DNA of 64,000 nt from assembly GCA_002841395.1 (NCBI GenBank), contig PGZM01000007.1:62001-126000 (forward strand). Reading direction: 5' to 3'. This DNA is from Firmicutes bacterium HGW-Firmicutes-9. GTDB taxonomy: Bacteria; Bacillota; Clostridia; Christensenellales; CAG-138. Made by a program: the position numbers and the translations under genes. The notes beneath the pieces were generated by a model. That model was given only the letters and a program-made list of their open reading frames with translations. It made no database searches and had not been told where the DNA came from. Positions 16,147-25,653 of this stretch are shown here, piece by piece. Position 1 is the first letter of the stretch. Each line of letters begins with the position of its first letter.

Positions 16147-18017
16147 GCGACAACAGAGAACATTCGGAAATGAAGCAATCCGGCCCGCGCGGCGGTATGG
16201 GCGGCCCCGGACCCGGACGTGGCCTGAATATGCCGGTTGAAAAACCAAAGGACTTCAAGGCGACGATGAAAAAGCTCCTCGCCTATTGCAAAAAATACAT
16301 CACCGCGATCATGATCGCGCTCGTCGCGGCGGCTGGCGGAACCATCCTCCAGATCATAGGACCCGACCGCCTCAAAGTGCTCACCAACGAGATACTCAAA
16401 GGGCTTCCCTCGGTGGTTAACGGCGAACCCGTGCTGGGTGCAATCGACATGACCGCTGTCGGCACCATCGCACTGTCGCTTGTCGCGCTGTTCGCGTTCT
16501 CGTTCCTGCTCAACCTCCTGCAGAGCCAGATTATGGCGACGGTGACCCAGCGCATCTCCAAGCGCATGCGCACGGATATCTCGCAAAAGGTCAACCGCCT
16601 GCCGCTGAAGTACTTTGACTCGACGAGCTACGGCAACGTGCTCAGTCATGTGACCAACGACGTTGACGCCATCGGCCAGACATTGAGCCAGAGTCTCGGC
16701 ACGCTGATTAGCGCGATTACAATGCTGGTTGGCTCGCTGGTGATGATGCTCTACAATAGCTGGATTCTCGCGCTCACCGCGATCGGCGCAAGCCTGATCG
16801 GATTTGTGCTGATGATGGTGATCATGAAGCACTCGCAGAAGTACTTTACGCAGCAGCAGAAGGAGCTCGGCAATATCAACGGCCATATCGAGGAAGTGTA
16901 CACCGGCCACAACATCGTCAAGGTGTACAACGGCAGCCGCGAAGCAAAAGCGGTGTTTGAAGAGAGCAACACGACCCTCTACCACAGTGCATGGAAATCT
17001 CAGTTCCTTTCGGGACTGATGATGCCCGTGATGGGATTCGTCGGCAACCTTGGCTACGTAGCGGTCTGCGTGGTTGGCGCGGCGCTCGCGGTCAACGGCA
17101 CGATCACCTTCGGCGTCATCGTCGCGTTCATGCTGTATGTACGGCTCTTTACCCAGCCGTTGTCGCAGATCGCGCAGTCGATGAACAACCTCCAGCGCAC
17201 GGCAGCCGCGAGCGAGCGGGTCTTCACGCTGCTGGAAGAACCGGAGTTGGCGCGCGAGGAAGAGAAGAAACCCTCGCTGCAAAACATCAAAGGCAACGTC
17301 GCGTTTGACCACGTGAAGTTCGGCTACACGCCCACGAAACCCGTCATCCACGACTTCTCCGCAACCATAAAGCCCGGACAAAAGGTCGCCATCGTAGGAC
17401 CTACGGGCGCGGGCAAGACCACGATGGTCAACCTCCTGATGCGCTTCTACGAGCTGGACGGCGGCGAAATCCGCATCGACAATATGCCGATTCAGAACGT
17501 CCCGCGCGAGAACGTTCACGCGCAGTTCGGGATGGTGTTGCAGGATACGTGGCTGTTTGAGGGCACAATCCGCGAAAACATCGTCTACAGCAAACAGGGC
17601 GTGACCGAGCAGGAGGTCAAAGACGCCTGCAAGACCGTCGGCCTGCACCACTACATCAAGACGCTGCCGAATGGCTACGACACCGTGCTTAACGACAAGG
17701 CGAGCCTCTCGGAAGGACAAAAGCAGCTCTTGACCATCGCGCGCGCTATGATTCAGAACGCGCCGCTGTTGATTCTCGACGAGGCGACAAGCTCGGTCGA
17801 TACCCGCACGGAGCGCATGGTGCAGCAGGCGATGGATCGGCTCACCAACGGCAGAACGTCGTTTGTGATTGCGCACCGCCTTTCGACGATCAAGAACGCA
17901 GACCTCATCCTCGTGATGAAGGACGGCGACATCATCGAAAGCGGCAACCACGCGGAACTGCTTGAAAAAGGCGGCTTCTATGCGGAGCTGTACAACAGCC
18001 AGTTCGAAGCGGCATAA
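16143..18017 (+). CDS. ABC exporter half-transporter, catalytically competent partner
   Basis: The 624-residue protein has a Gly/Pro-rich N-terminal tail (GPRGGMGGPGPGRG, about residues 14-27), an export-type membrane domain (about 45-370), and an ATPase domain with Walker A GPTGAGKTTMV, signature LSEGQ and Walker B LLILDEATSS with the catalytic Glu. The LSEGQ signature and intact Walker B complement the partner, which has LSGGQ and lacks the Glu, as expected of an asymmetric heterodimer. The start ATG at 16143 overlaps the preceding stop codon and is preceded by GAGGA. The gene ends at a strong terminator. Confidence 0.94.
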   Translation: MSDNREHSEMKQSGPRGGMGGPGPGRGLNMPVEKPKDFKATMKKLLAYCKKYITAIMIALVAAAGGTILQIIGPDRLKVLTNEILKGLPSVVNGEPVLGAIDMTAVGTIALSLVALFAFSFLLNLLQSQIMATVTQRISKRMRTDISQKVNRLPLKYFDSTSYGNVLSHVTNDVDAIGQTLSQSLGTLISAITMLVGSLVMMLYNSWILALTAIGASLIGFVLMMVIMKHSQKYFTQQQKELGNINGHIEEVYTGHNIVKVYNGSREAKAVFEESNTTLYHSAWKSQFLSGLMMPVMGFVGNLGYVAVCVVGAALAVNGTITFGVIVAFMLYVRLFTQPLSQIAQSMNNLQRTAAASERVFTLLEEPELAREEEKKPSLQNIKGNVAFDHVKFGYTPTKPVIHDFSATIKPGQKVAIVGPTGAGKTTMVNLLMRFYELDGGEIRIDNMPIQNVPRENVHAQFGMVLQDTWLFEGTIRENIVYSKQGVTEQEVKDACKTVGLHHYIKTLPNGYDTVLNDKASLSEGQKQLLTIARAMIQNAPLLILDEATSSVDTRTERMVQQAMDRLTNGRTSFVIAHRLSTIKNADLILVMKDGDIIESGNHAELLEKGGFYAELYNSQFEAA

Positions 18018-18031
18018 AAATTACGCAACAC

Positions 18032-18064
18032 AAAAGCGCTTGGGATTTCTCCCAAGCGCTTTTT
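18032..18064. terminator. Bidirectional terminator between the ABC exporter and carB-dapF
   Basis: Arms AAAAGCGCTTGGGA and TCCCAAGCGCTTTT pair over 14 bases with a TTTC loop, with T runs on both strands. It separates convergent genes. Confidence 0.92.
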
Positions 18065-18075
18065 GCATTCTCTCG

Positions 18076-21000
18076 TTATAGCTCTACGAAGCCTTCAAAA
18101 TTTTTCTTCGCGTCGCCTGTCATCCACACGGTTTCGTCGGTGTACTGTACCAGCAGATCGCCGCCGCGCAGGCGAACGGTGATGTCCTCGCCTTTTGCGC
18201 AGAAGCCGTTTTCGGTAGCGGCGACCACCGCGGCGCACGCGCCCGTGCCGCAAGCGAGCGTCTCGCCGCTGCCGCGCTCCCACACGCGCATCTTGAGCGT
18301 GTGACTATCCAACACCTGCACAAACTCGACGTTCACGCGATCCGGGAAGATCGCGGCGGTTTCGATCAGGGGGCCGATTTTCTCGATCGGCAGAAGATCG
18401 GGATAGTCGCAGAACACCACGCAGTGCGGGTTTCCCATCGAGACGCAGGTGATATGATAGGTCTCACCATCGAACTCGACCGGTCGCGAGACGATTTTAT
18501 CGACTTCCAACAGCACGGGGATCAACTCCGGCTTCAGCTCCGCCTTGCCCATATCCACCGTGACGGATTTCACCTTGCCGCCTCGCACGTAGAGCTTGAG
18601 GTGTTTGATGCCGCTCTTGGTCTCAATCGTGAGTTCGGTATGCGCCGTTATGCCGTTGTCGTAGAGATATTTGCCCACGCAGCGGATGCCGTTTCCGCAC
18701 ATCTTCCCCTCGCTGCCGTCTTTGTTGAAGATGCGCATCTTTGCATCCGCGCAGCTTGACGGCTCGATGAGGATGATGCCGTCGCCGCCAATGCCCGCGT
18801 GCGATTCGGAGAGATAGACGCTCAGCGATTCCGGCGCGTCGATCGCGTGATCCATGCAGTTGAAGTAGATATAATCGTTGCTCGTGCCGTTCATCTTGGT
18901 AAACGGCAGGCGCATCTTCTCCGTGCGCATGTTGTTGATGTCTACAAGCTCCGTGCTGTGCTGGGAATAGCGGCTCAACAAGCTGTCTGCAAGCGCGTTC
19001 GCCGTGTCCACGGAGGTGATTGCCGGCACCGCGCGCTCAATGGCCTTTCTGCGGATCTTCACGCTGTCGCGCGAGGGCAATCTGCCTTTCGAGGAGGTCG
19101 AGAGGATGTAGTCGATGTTTCCGCTCTCGATCAGGGATAGAATGTTCTCACCCTGCGATTCGTGGAGTTTGCCGACCACATGTACCTGCATCTGCGCCTG
19201 CTCCAGCACCGCCGCCGTACCCTTTGTGGCATAGAGCGTAAAGCCCATCTCATAAAACTTCCGCACCGCGTCGGTCATCTCGGCTTTGTCCTGATCCCGC
19301 ACGGTGACGAGCAAGCCACCGCGCCGCTTCATCTTGTAGCCCGCGGCGACGAGACCCTTGTAGAGCGCCTCTTCGCGCGTTTTGCCGATGCCGAGCACTT
19401 CGCCCGTAGACTTCATCTCGGGATCAAGCAGGATGTCGACATCCGCGAGCTTTTCAAACGAGAACACGGGCACCTTGACCGCGACATAGGGCGGCGTTTT
19501 GTAGAGCCCCGTACCGAAGCCCATCTCGCTGAGCGAATCGCCGAGCATGGCGCGCGTCGCGAGGTCTACCATCGGCACGCCCGTGACCTTGCTGATATAC
19601 GGCACCGTGCGCGAAGAGCGCGGGTTGACCTCGATGACGTAGATCTCATTCTCGTAAATGACATACTGGATATTGATCAATCCCCGTGTGTCCAGCGCGA
19701 GCGCAAGCTTTCTGGAGTGCTCGACCACGCGCTCGATCAGCGGGCCGTTGAGGTTCCAGGCGGGATACACCGCGATGGAGTCGCCGGAGTGTACGCCCGC
19801 GCGCTCGATGTGCTCCATGATGCCGGGGATCAGGATATTCTGACCATCGCAGATCGCGTCCACCTCGATCTCGGTGCCCATCAGGTACTGGTCGATCAGG
19901 ATCGGGTTGTCGATGCCCTTCCGAAGGATGATGCCCATGTATTCGCGCACGTCGTCGTCCGAAAACGCGATGATCATGTTTTGTCCGCCAAGCACGTAGC
20001 TGGGTCGAATCAGAACGGGATAGCCGAGCGAATTTGCCGCTTCCAACGCCTGTTCCGCGGTCTTGACGGTCTTGCCGAGCGGGCGCTTGATAGAGAGCTG
20101 CTCCAGGAGCGCATCGAACCGCTCGCGATCCTCCGCGGCGTCGATGCTGTCCGCAGCGGTGCCGAGGATGCGCACGCCCTGCTCGGAAAGATACCGCGTG
20201 AGCTTGATTGCCGTCTGCCCGCCGAACGCGACAACCACACCGTATGGCTGCTCCGTATGGATGACGTTCATCACGTCCTCCGGCAGCAGCGGCTCGAAAT
20301 AAAGCCTGTCAGCTGTGTCAAAGTCGGTCGAAACCGTCTCCGGGTTGTTGTTGACGATGACCACCTCAAATCCCGCCTGCTTCAGCGCCCAGACGCAGTG
20401 GACGGAGGCATAGTCAAACTCGATGCCCTGTCCGATGCGGATCGGGCCCGAACCGAACACGATCACGCGGCGCTTGCCCGTGTCGTGCTTTTGCAGGAAG
20501 GTTTGCGCCTCGTTTTCTTCGCAGGCGTAGTCCGCGTAAAAGTAGGGCGTCTGCGCCTCAAACTCCGCCGCGCAGGTGTCTACCATGCGGTAGCCCGCGT
20601 AGAGGTGTTCTTTGACAGGCTGCCCGCTGATGCGCGAAAGCACGCTGTCGGGATAGCCGAGTTTTTTGCCTTCGAGATACGCTTGATCCGAAAGACCAGA
20701 AGCCACGATGCTCTTCTCATAGTCCGCAAGATGCAGAAGTTTCGCAAGGAACCAGATGTCGATCATCGTGATCTGATGGATTTCATCCATCGTGATGCCG
20801 CGTTTGAGCGCTTCAAACACCACAAACAACCGCTCGTCGTCGCAGTTATAGAGCCGCTCGTGAATCTGCTCCGTCGGGATGTCCACAAGCTTCTTCATGT
20901 TCAGGCTGTCCTGTGAAATCTCCGCACCGCGAACCGCCTTCATGATCGCCTGTTCAAACGTAGGCCCGATCGCCATGACCTCGCCCGTGGCCTTCATCTG

Positions 21001-22122
21001 CGTGCCGAGCGTGCGGCGACCATAGACAAACTTGTCAAACGGCCATTTGGGCAGCTTCACCGCCACATAGTCCAGTGCGGGTTCAAAGCACGCGGAGGTG
21101 TTGCCCGTAACCGCGTTTTGAATTTCGTCGAGTGTGTATCCGATTGCGATCTTGGTCGCAACCTTCGCGATGGGGTAGCCCGTCGCCTTGGAGGCCAGCG
21201 CAGAAGAGCGGCTCACGCGCGGGTTGACCTCAATCACCGCGTACTCAAAGCTCGTCGGGTGCAGCGCAAACTGACAGTTGCAGCCGCCTTCGATGCCGAG
21301 CGTGTCTATGATGTTCCGCGTCGCCGTGCGCAGCATCTGGTACTCGCGGTCAGAGAGTGTCACCGCGGGCGCAATCACGATGCTGTCGCCCGTGTGCACG
21401 CCAACGGGATCGAAATTTTCCATGCTGCAGATCGTGATCACGTTTCCGTTTTTGTCGCGCATGCCCTCAAACTCAATCTCTTTCCAGCCGGAGATGCATT
21501 TTTCCACCAGAATCTGGTGGATGGGCGACATGCGAAGTCCGTTTGTCGCGATCTCGGTCAACTCGTCGCGCGTGCTCGCGATGCCGCCACCGGAACCTCC
21601 GAGCGTGAACGCCGGGCGTACGATGACGGGATAGCCGATCTCTTCCGCAAACGCGAGCGCGGCGGGAAGCTCCGTCACCACCAGCGAGGGAATCACCGGC
21701 TGCCCGATTTCGAGCATCGCGTCCTTAAAGAGCTGCCGGTCTTCCGCCTTTGCGATGGTCTCCGGGTTTGCACCGAGCAATTTTACCCCATGCTCCTGCA
21801 AAAATCCATCCCGCGCGAGCTGCATGGAGAGCGTCAGCCCCGTCTGCCCGCCGAGGGTGGATAAAAGACTGTCCGGCTTCTCCTTTTCGATGATGCGCTT
21901 GAGCGTGGTCAGCGTCAGCGGCTCAATGTAGATGTGATCCGCCATCGAGCGGTCGGTCATGATCGTCGCGGGATTCGAGTTCACAAGGATGACCGTCAGC
22001 CCCTCCTCGCGCAGCGCACGGCAGGCCTGCGTGCCCGCGTAGTCAAACTCCGCCGCCTGACCGATGACAATCGGCCCCGAGCCGATCACCATCACGCGCT
22101 TGATATCTTGATCCAATGGCAT
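18076..22122 (-). CDS. carB/dapF: Fused carbamoyl-phosphate synthase large chain and diaminopimelate epimerase
   Basis: This 1348-residue frame carries two full enzymes. Residues 1 to about 1063 are CarB: two ATP-grasp halves (IGSGPIVIGQAAEFDYAG near the N-terminus, FGSGPIRIGQGIEFDYAS near 555) and a C-terminal MGS-like regulatory domain (about 930-1060). Residues 1070-1348 are DapF, interconverting LL- and meso-diaminopimelate for lysine and peptidoglycan: MRLPFTKMNGTSNDYI, catalytic cysteines in MCGNGIRC and ACGTGAC. A short linker, with methionines at 1065 and 1070, joins them. The second methionine is preceded by GGAGAAG only 3 bases away, a poor internal start, so a true fusion is likelier than for purN/purO. 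The pathways are unrelated. AAAGGAG precedes the start, 42 bases after carA. Whether the protein is processed is unknown. Confidence 0.93.
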   Translation of the reverse strand: MPLDQDIKRVMVIGSGPIVIGQAAEFDYAGTQACRALREEGLTVILVNSNPATIMTDRSMADHIYIEPLTLTTLKRIIEKEKPDSLLSTLGGQTGLTLSMQLARDGFLQEHGVKLLGANPETIAKAEDRQLFKDAMLEIGQPVIPSLVVTELPAALAFAEEIGYPVIVRPAFTLGGSGGGIASTRDELTEIATNGLRMSPIHQILVEKCISGWKEIEFEGMRDKNGNVITICSMENFDPVGVHTGDSIVIAPAVTLSDREYQMLRTATRNIIDTLGIEGGCNCQFALHPTSFEYAVIEVNPRVSRSSALASKATGYPIAKVATKIAIGYTLDEIQNAVTGNTSACFEPALDYVAVKLPKWPFDKFVYGRRTLGTQMKATGEVMAIGPTFEQAIMKAVRGAEISQDSLNMKKLVDIPTEQIHERLYNCDDERLFVVFEALKRGITMDEIHQITMIDIWFLAKLLHLADYEKSIVASGLSDQAYLEGKKLGYPDSVLSRISGQPVKEHLYAGYRMVDTCAAEFEAQTPYFYADYACEENEAQTFLQKHDTGKRRVIVFGSGPIRIGQGIEFDYASVHCVWALKQAGFEVVIVNNNPETVSTDFDTADRLYFEPLLPEDVMNVIHTEQPYGVVVAFGGQTAIKLTRYLSEQGVRILGTAADSIDAAEDRERFDALLEQLSIKRPLGKTVKTAEQALEAANSLGYPVLIRPSYVLGGQNMIIAFSDDDVREYMGIILRKGIDNPILIDQYLMGTEIEVDAICDGQNILIPGIMEHIERAGVHSGDSIAVYPAWNLNGPLIERVVEHSRKLALALDTRGLINIQYVIYENEIYVIEVNPRSSRTVPYISKVTGVPMVDLATRAMLGDSLSEMGFGTGLYKTPPYVAVKVPVFSFEKLADVDILLDPEMKSTGEVLGIGKTREEALYKGLVAAGYKMKRRGGLLVTVRDQDKAEMTDAVRKFYEMGFTLYATKGTAAVLEQAQMQVHVVGKLHESQGENILSLIESGNIDYILSTSSKGRLPSRDSVKIRRKAIERAVPAITSVDTANALADSLLSRYSQHSTELVDINNMRTEKMRLPFTKMNGTSNDYIYFNCMDHAIDAPESLSVYLSESHAGIGGDGIILIEPSSCADAKMRIFNKDGSEGKMCGNGIRCVGKYLYDNGITAHTELTIETKSGIKHLKLYVRGGKVKSVTVDMGKAELKPELIPVLLEVDKIVSRPVEFDGETYHITCVSMGNPHCVVFCDYPDLLPIEKIGPLIETAAIFPDRVNVEFVQVLDSHTLKMRVWERGSGETLACGTGACAAVVAATENGFCAKGEDITVRLRGGDLLVQYTDETVWMTGDAKKNFEGFVEL

Positions 22123-22164
22123 ATCTTACTCCTTTGTCGAAAAAGCTGTGCTGTCTGGTTGCCG

Positions 22165-23250
22165 TTATCCCCGCGCCGCATCCATGCGCGCAACGAACCG
22201 GTCGAAGAGGTATCGCGTATCCAGCGGACCCGCGCACGCCTCGGGATGAAACTGCACCGAGAACGCTGGGATATCGAGATACTCCATTCCCTCGCAGGTA
22301 CCGTCGTTGAGGTTCACAAAGCTTTCGCGCGCATTCTTCGGCAGATGGTCGCCTGTCTTGACCGCGTAGCCGTGATTCTGGCTCGTGATGTAAACCTTCC
22401 TGCTCTCGGTTTCCTGCACAGGTTGGTTCGCGCCGCGATGACCGTATTTGAGCTTCATGGTCTCGCCGCCGCGCGCAAGCGCGAGAAGCTGGTGCCCGAG
22501 GCAGATTCCGAAGATCGGCACATTCGCCTTGCAAAGCTTCGAAAGTTCTTGAATAATCCCCGTGTTCTCCGCGGGATCACCCGGGCCGTTGGAGAGCATG
22601 ATGCCGTCGGGATTAAGCCGCAGGATTTCGTCCGCCGTTGCGCTCGCAGGCACGATGGTCACGTCGCAGCCGCGCTTGACGAGTTCCTGTGCGATGTTTC
22701 GCTTCGCGCCAAAGTCCCAGAGCACAACGCGGCGTCTCGCATCAACGGTATGAAGAATGGCGGTATCTTTTCCGCTGACCGCCGGAACCGCGCCAGTAAG
22801 GCGATAGTTGCGAAGCTGATTCAGCGTCGCCTCGCCCGGATTGGGGTCGTCGGTGATCAGCGCATTCATCACGCCGTGTTCGCGGATGATCTTGACCAGC
22901 GCACGCGTGTCGATGTCCCATAGTCCTACTATTCCCCTGGATAATAAAAAAGTGTCAAGGTCTTCTTCACTGCGAAAGTTAGAAGGCACTTGACACCAGG
23001 AACGCACGATATAAGCTTTCAACGCGGGGTTCTCCGCCTCAAAGTCAGCGGGAATGACGCCATAATTACCGATCAGCGGGAACGCTTGCACCACCATCTG
23101 ACCAAAGTAACTGGGATCGGTCAACGTCTCAAGATATCCGGTCATCGCCGTTGTAAACACAATTTCGGCAATTACTTGACCGCTTGCGCCAAACGCATGC
23201 CCGGGAAACACCTGCCCGTTTTCCAGAATCAGGTATCTTTGCTGCTCCAT
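22165..23250 (-). CDS. carA: Carbamoyl-phosphate synthase small chain
   Basis: CarA releases ammonia from glutamine for CarB to make carbamoyl phosphate for pyrimidines and arginine. The 361 residues match the family: an N-terminal small-subunit domain (GYLETLTDPSYFGQ near 40) and a C-terminal class I glutaminase with the nucleophile in FGICLGHQ near 245 and His-Glu in QFHPEAC near 330. AGGAGGAG precedes the ATG at 23250. It is the promoter-proximal gene of the carA-carB/dapF operon. Confidence 0.96.
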   Translation of the reverse strand: MEQQRYLILENGQVFPGHAFGASGQVIAEIVFTTAMTGYLETLTDPSYFGQMVVQAFPLIGNYGVIPADFEAENPALKAYIVRSWCQVPSNFRSEEDLDTFLLSRGIVGLWDIDTRALVKIIREHGVMNALITDDPNPGEATLNQLRNYRLTGAVPAVSGKDTAILHTVDARRRVVLWDFGAKRNIAQELVKRGCDVTIVPASATADEILRLNPDGIMLSNGPGDPAENTGIIQELSKLCKANVPIFGICLGHQLLALARGGETMKLKYGHRGANQPVQETESRKVYITSQNHGYAVKTGDHLPKNARESFVNLNDGTCEGMEYLDIPAFSVQFHPEACAGPLDTRYLFDRFVARMDAARG

Positions 23251-23449
23251 CCGTCTCCTCCTGTCCTCTGCCGCCCATGTACGCTATACTGCTCTGCCGG
23301 ATTATCCGGATCGCAATTTTCCGCGATCTTGGGCGTAAAATTTTCTTTAGCGAGAAATATAACACAAACCCAACCAAGAAGAAAGCTAAATATAATATTT
23401 ATACCAAGAAATTTTATAATTATACCACGTGCCGTAGAAGCCCGCTTCT
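23251..23449 (-). promoter_or_regulatory. carA promoter and leader with adjacent hairpins
   Basis: On the minus strand TGGTATAAT (23427-23419) is an extended -10 element. Just upstream AGAAGC and GCTTCT (23436-23449) form a palindrome where the -35 would be. The roughly 165-base leader holds two neighbouring palindromes: GATCGC with GCGATC (23309-23328), and CCGGATTATCCGG (23297-23309). No PyrR-type loop or known riboswitch was recognised, and no T run follows the hairpins. Confidence 0.45.
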
Positions 23450-23483
23450 CCAATAAATCTCTGCAGCTTCTTTCACGCGCCTG

Positions 23484-23523
23484 AAAAAACGGCTTCTCCA
23501 ACAAGTTGGAGAAGCCGTTTTTT
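23484..23523. terminator. Strong bidirectional terminator after the sugar permease gene
   Basis: The arms ACGGCTTCTCCAAC and GTTGGAGAAGCCGT pair perfectly around a 2-base loop, flanked by A and T runs, giving an intrinsic terminator in both directions. It ends the sugar transport operon just before the carA promoter. Confidence 0.93.
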
Positions 23524-23531
23524 GTTGCTTG

Positions 23532-24593
23532 TCAGTCTCGTCCCGCGCTGCCTTCGCGGATTGTCAGAATCACGCTTTGCAGCAGAATGAAGAAACATAG
23601 CATAAGCCCTGTTGTAATGCTTTGCCAATACGGTTCCCGCAAGCCGGATGCGATGACAATATTGTTGATTGTCTTGAGCGAAAGCACACCGAACAGTGTC
23701 CCGATTACGTTGCCGACGCCGCCTGTGAGCAGCGTCCCGCCGATGATTGCGGAGGCGATTGCCTGCATCTCCGCCGCGGTTGCGTTGCTGGCGTTGCCCG
23801 CGCCTGTATGCAACAGATAGACATAGCCGCCGATACCGGAAAGTACGCCACTGAGCAGATACGAGAAGAATCTTGTGCGCTTGACGTTGATGCCGAGCAT
23901 CAGTGCGCTCTGGTTATTGCCGCCGATGGCGTAGAGATTCCGTCCGAATCGTGTCCATTTGAGCACGATGAAGATCGCGAGCACGACCGCGAGCGCGATC
24001 ACCACGCCCAACTCAATACGCGCAGGGATGAAGTTGCCGGCCTTGCCGTAAGAGCCGATACCGGGGATCACGATGCGAAACGCCTTGAGCGCCAGAAACG
24101 CCTCGTGCACCGCAGTGCGCGGCGCAACAGAAACGATTGTGGTCATGCCGCGCGCAAAGAACATGCCCGCCAGCGAGATGATAAACGGCTGAATCTCCAG
24201 GTATGACACAAGGAACCCCTGCACCAGTCCAAACGCGGTGCCGATGCCGAGCGCGAGCGCCAAAGAACCCGCGACGCTGCCGCCCTTGTCGTCCAGATAG
24301 ACCACGCAAGCCATCGTGACCAGCGCGGTAATACCGCCGACGGAGATATCGATGCCGCCCGCGATCATGACGATAGTCAGGCCGCACGCTAAAACGATCA
24401 AAAACGAGTTGTTGTTGAACAAGTCTAGAAACTGCTGCGGATTGAGGAACCCGCCGCCCCAGACGGACATCGCCATGCCATACATGCCGACAAACGTCGC
24501 AATCGTGATGATCAACAGCAGGTTGGTGTTGGAAATCGGTTCACGCGACCCGACCCGTTGTAACTCGGAAGGACGAATTTTATGCTTCTCCAT
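23532..24593 (-). CDS. Sugar ABC transporter permease, YjfF-like
   Basis: The 353-residue protein is a polytopic permease of the RbsC/BPD_transp_2 family, with about nine hydrophobic segments and the family motif MIAGGIDISVGG near residue 85. It is the second of two permeases in this operon and corresponds in position and sequence style to YjfF of the E. coli galactofuranose importer, or AraZ-type subunits of arabinose importers. It overlaps the preceding permease gene by 14 bases; AAGGAGGAG precedes its ATG. Substrate is inferred as L-arabinose or another furanose from the nearby ara genes. Confidence 0.9.
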   Translation of the reverse strand: MEKHKIRPSELQRVGSREPISNTNLLLIITIATFVGMYGMAMSVWGGGFLNPQQFLDLFNNNSFLIVLACGLTIVMIAGGIDISVGGITALVTMACVVYLDDKGGSVAGSLALALGIGTAFGLVQGFLVSYLEIQPFIISLAGMFFARGMTTIVSVAPRTAVHEAFLALKAFRIVIPGIGSYGKAGNFIPARIELGVVIALAVVLAIFIVLKWTRFGRNLYAIGGNNQSALMLGINVKRTRFFSYLLSGVLSGIGGYVYLLHTGAGNASNATAAEMQAIASAIIGGTLLTGGVGNVIGTLFGVLSLKTINNIVIASGLREPYWQSITTGLMLCFFILLQSVILTIREGSAGRD

Positions 24594-25653
24594 ATACTTG
24601 CTTCTCCTCCTTCACACGTTTCGGGAACAGCTGGTTGCGCAGCTTCAGCAAATAGCTCTGCACCACCGGAGAGCCGAGCACGACGATGGCGATGATAACG
24701 ATGGCTTTATACGCCTTGACCGCCGTGGAGGAAACCTTCATGGCGTACAGCGTAATGGTCAACGCCTGGATGATATACGCGCCGATCACCGAGCCAGCGA
24801 TGCTGAATTTTCCGCCGCTGAGCGCATTGCCGCCGATGGCAACCGCCAAAATGGCGTCCATTTCGATATCCAGCAGCAGTGTTTCGTGGTTGATGAGCCC
24901 CATTCGGCTGACGCCGATGCAGCCCGCGATAGACACGCATACGCCAAGCATCATGAACGAAACAATCTTCATGCCGAAGGCATTGATGCCGTTGAGACGC
25001 GCGGATTTTTCGTTGATACCGACCGCCTGCGTATAAAGGCCAAGGTTGGTCAGCCGCAGCACCAGCGTAACAAATATGGCGAACACGGCGACGATGATGA
25101 TCGGCGTCGGAATCGGAACGCCGGGAATAAAGCTGCCGATATTCCCAAGCAGCGGGCTTTCGACGGTCGGCGTTGCGCCACCGTTGATCCAGTAAGCAAT
25201 CGGCCTGCCCGCGGTGAGCAGAATCAGAGTTGCGATCATCGGCTGAATCCGAAACCCTGCTACGAGCGTTCCGTTAAACACGCCGCAAAGCACGGCAGCC
25301 GCGCAAGCGCAGACAAACGCCAGTGCAATGATCGGCCAGTTGATGGTGTGTTCTTTTAATACGCGCACAAAGACGCTGCCCGCAATCGCCGCCACGGCGC
25401 CCACGCTGATATCCTGTCCGCGCGAGCTCGCGGTCACCAGCGTCATGCCGATTGCGATGATCGCAAGCTCCGACGCGCTGTTGAGGATGCTGATGATATT
25501 GCCGGAAAGTACGCTGTTTCCTTCGTTATTGACCGTGATGTTAAACGTAAAGAACCCCGGGTCACGGATCAGGTTGAATAAAATCAGCAACGCCAGCGCA
25601 AAGAGCGGAATCACCAACTGCGATTTTCGAAACCGTTCAAATCTTTTAGCCAT
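24580..25653 (-). CDS. Sugar ABC transporter permease, YtfT-like
   Basis: This 357-residue integral membrane protein of the RbsC family shows many hydrophobic helices and the segment SSRGQDISVGAVAAIAG near residue 80. With the YjfF-like protein it would form the heterodimeric channel. Its ATG overlaps the stop of the ATPase gene (8 bases), with GGGGGAGG upstream, so translation is coupled. It parallels E. coli YtfT in gene order. Confidence 0.9.
   Translation of the reverse strand: MAKRFERFRKSQLVIPLFALALLILFNLIRDPGFFTFNITVNNEGNSVLSGNIISILNSASELAIIAIGMTLVTASSRGQDISVGAVAAIAGSVFVRVLKEHTINWPIIALAFVCACAAAVLCGVFNGTLVAGFRIQPMIATLILLTAGRPIAYWINGGATPTVESPLLGNIGSFIPGVPIPTPIIIVAVFAIFVTLVLRLTNLGLYTQAVGINEKSARLNGINAFGMKIVSFMMLGVCVSIAGCIGVSRMGLINHETLLLDIEMDAILAVAIGGNALSGGKFSIAGSVIGAYIIQALTITLYAMKVSSTAVKAYKAIVIIAIVVLGSPVVQSYLLKLRNQLFPKRVKEEKQVYGEA

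Noticed and set aside
14689..17951. Very long open frames on the minus strand (470 and 617 codons) opposite the ABC exporter genes.
   Set aside because: They are exact antisense shadows of two clear ABC exporter genes in GC-rich DNA, with no recognisable domain and His/Arg/Asp-rich composition.
18928..18936. A separate dapF start inside the carB/dapF frame.
   Set aside because: The ATG codons at residues 1065 and 1070 lack a ribosome binding site at suitable spacing (GGAG is only about 3 bases from the second), so a separate gene was not annotated, though it is not excluded.
19162..22923. Long plus-strand frames opposite carB/dapF and carA.
   Set aside because: They lie antisense to well-conserved genes, lack ribosome binding sites and have no protein family features.
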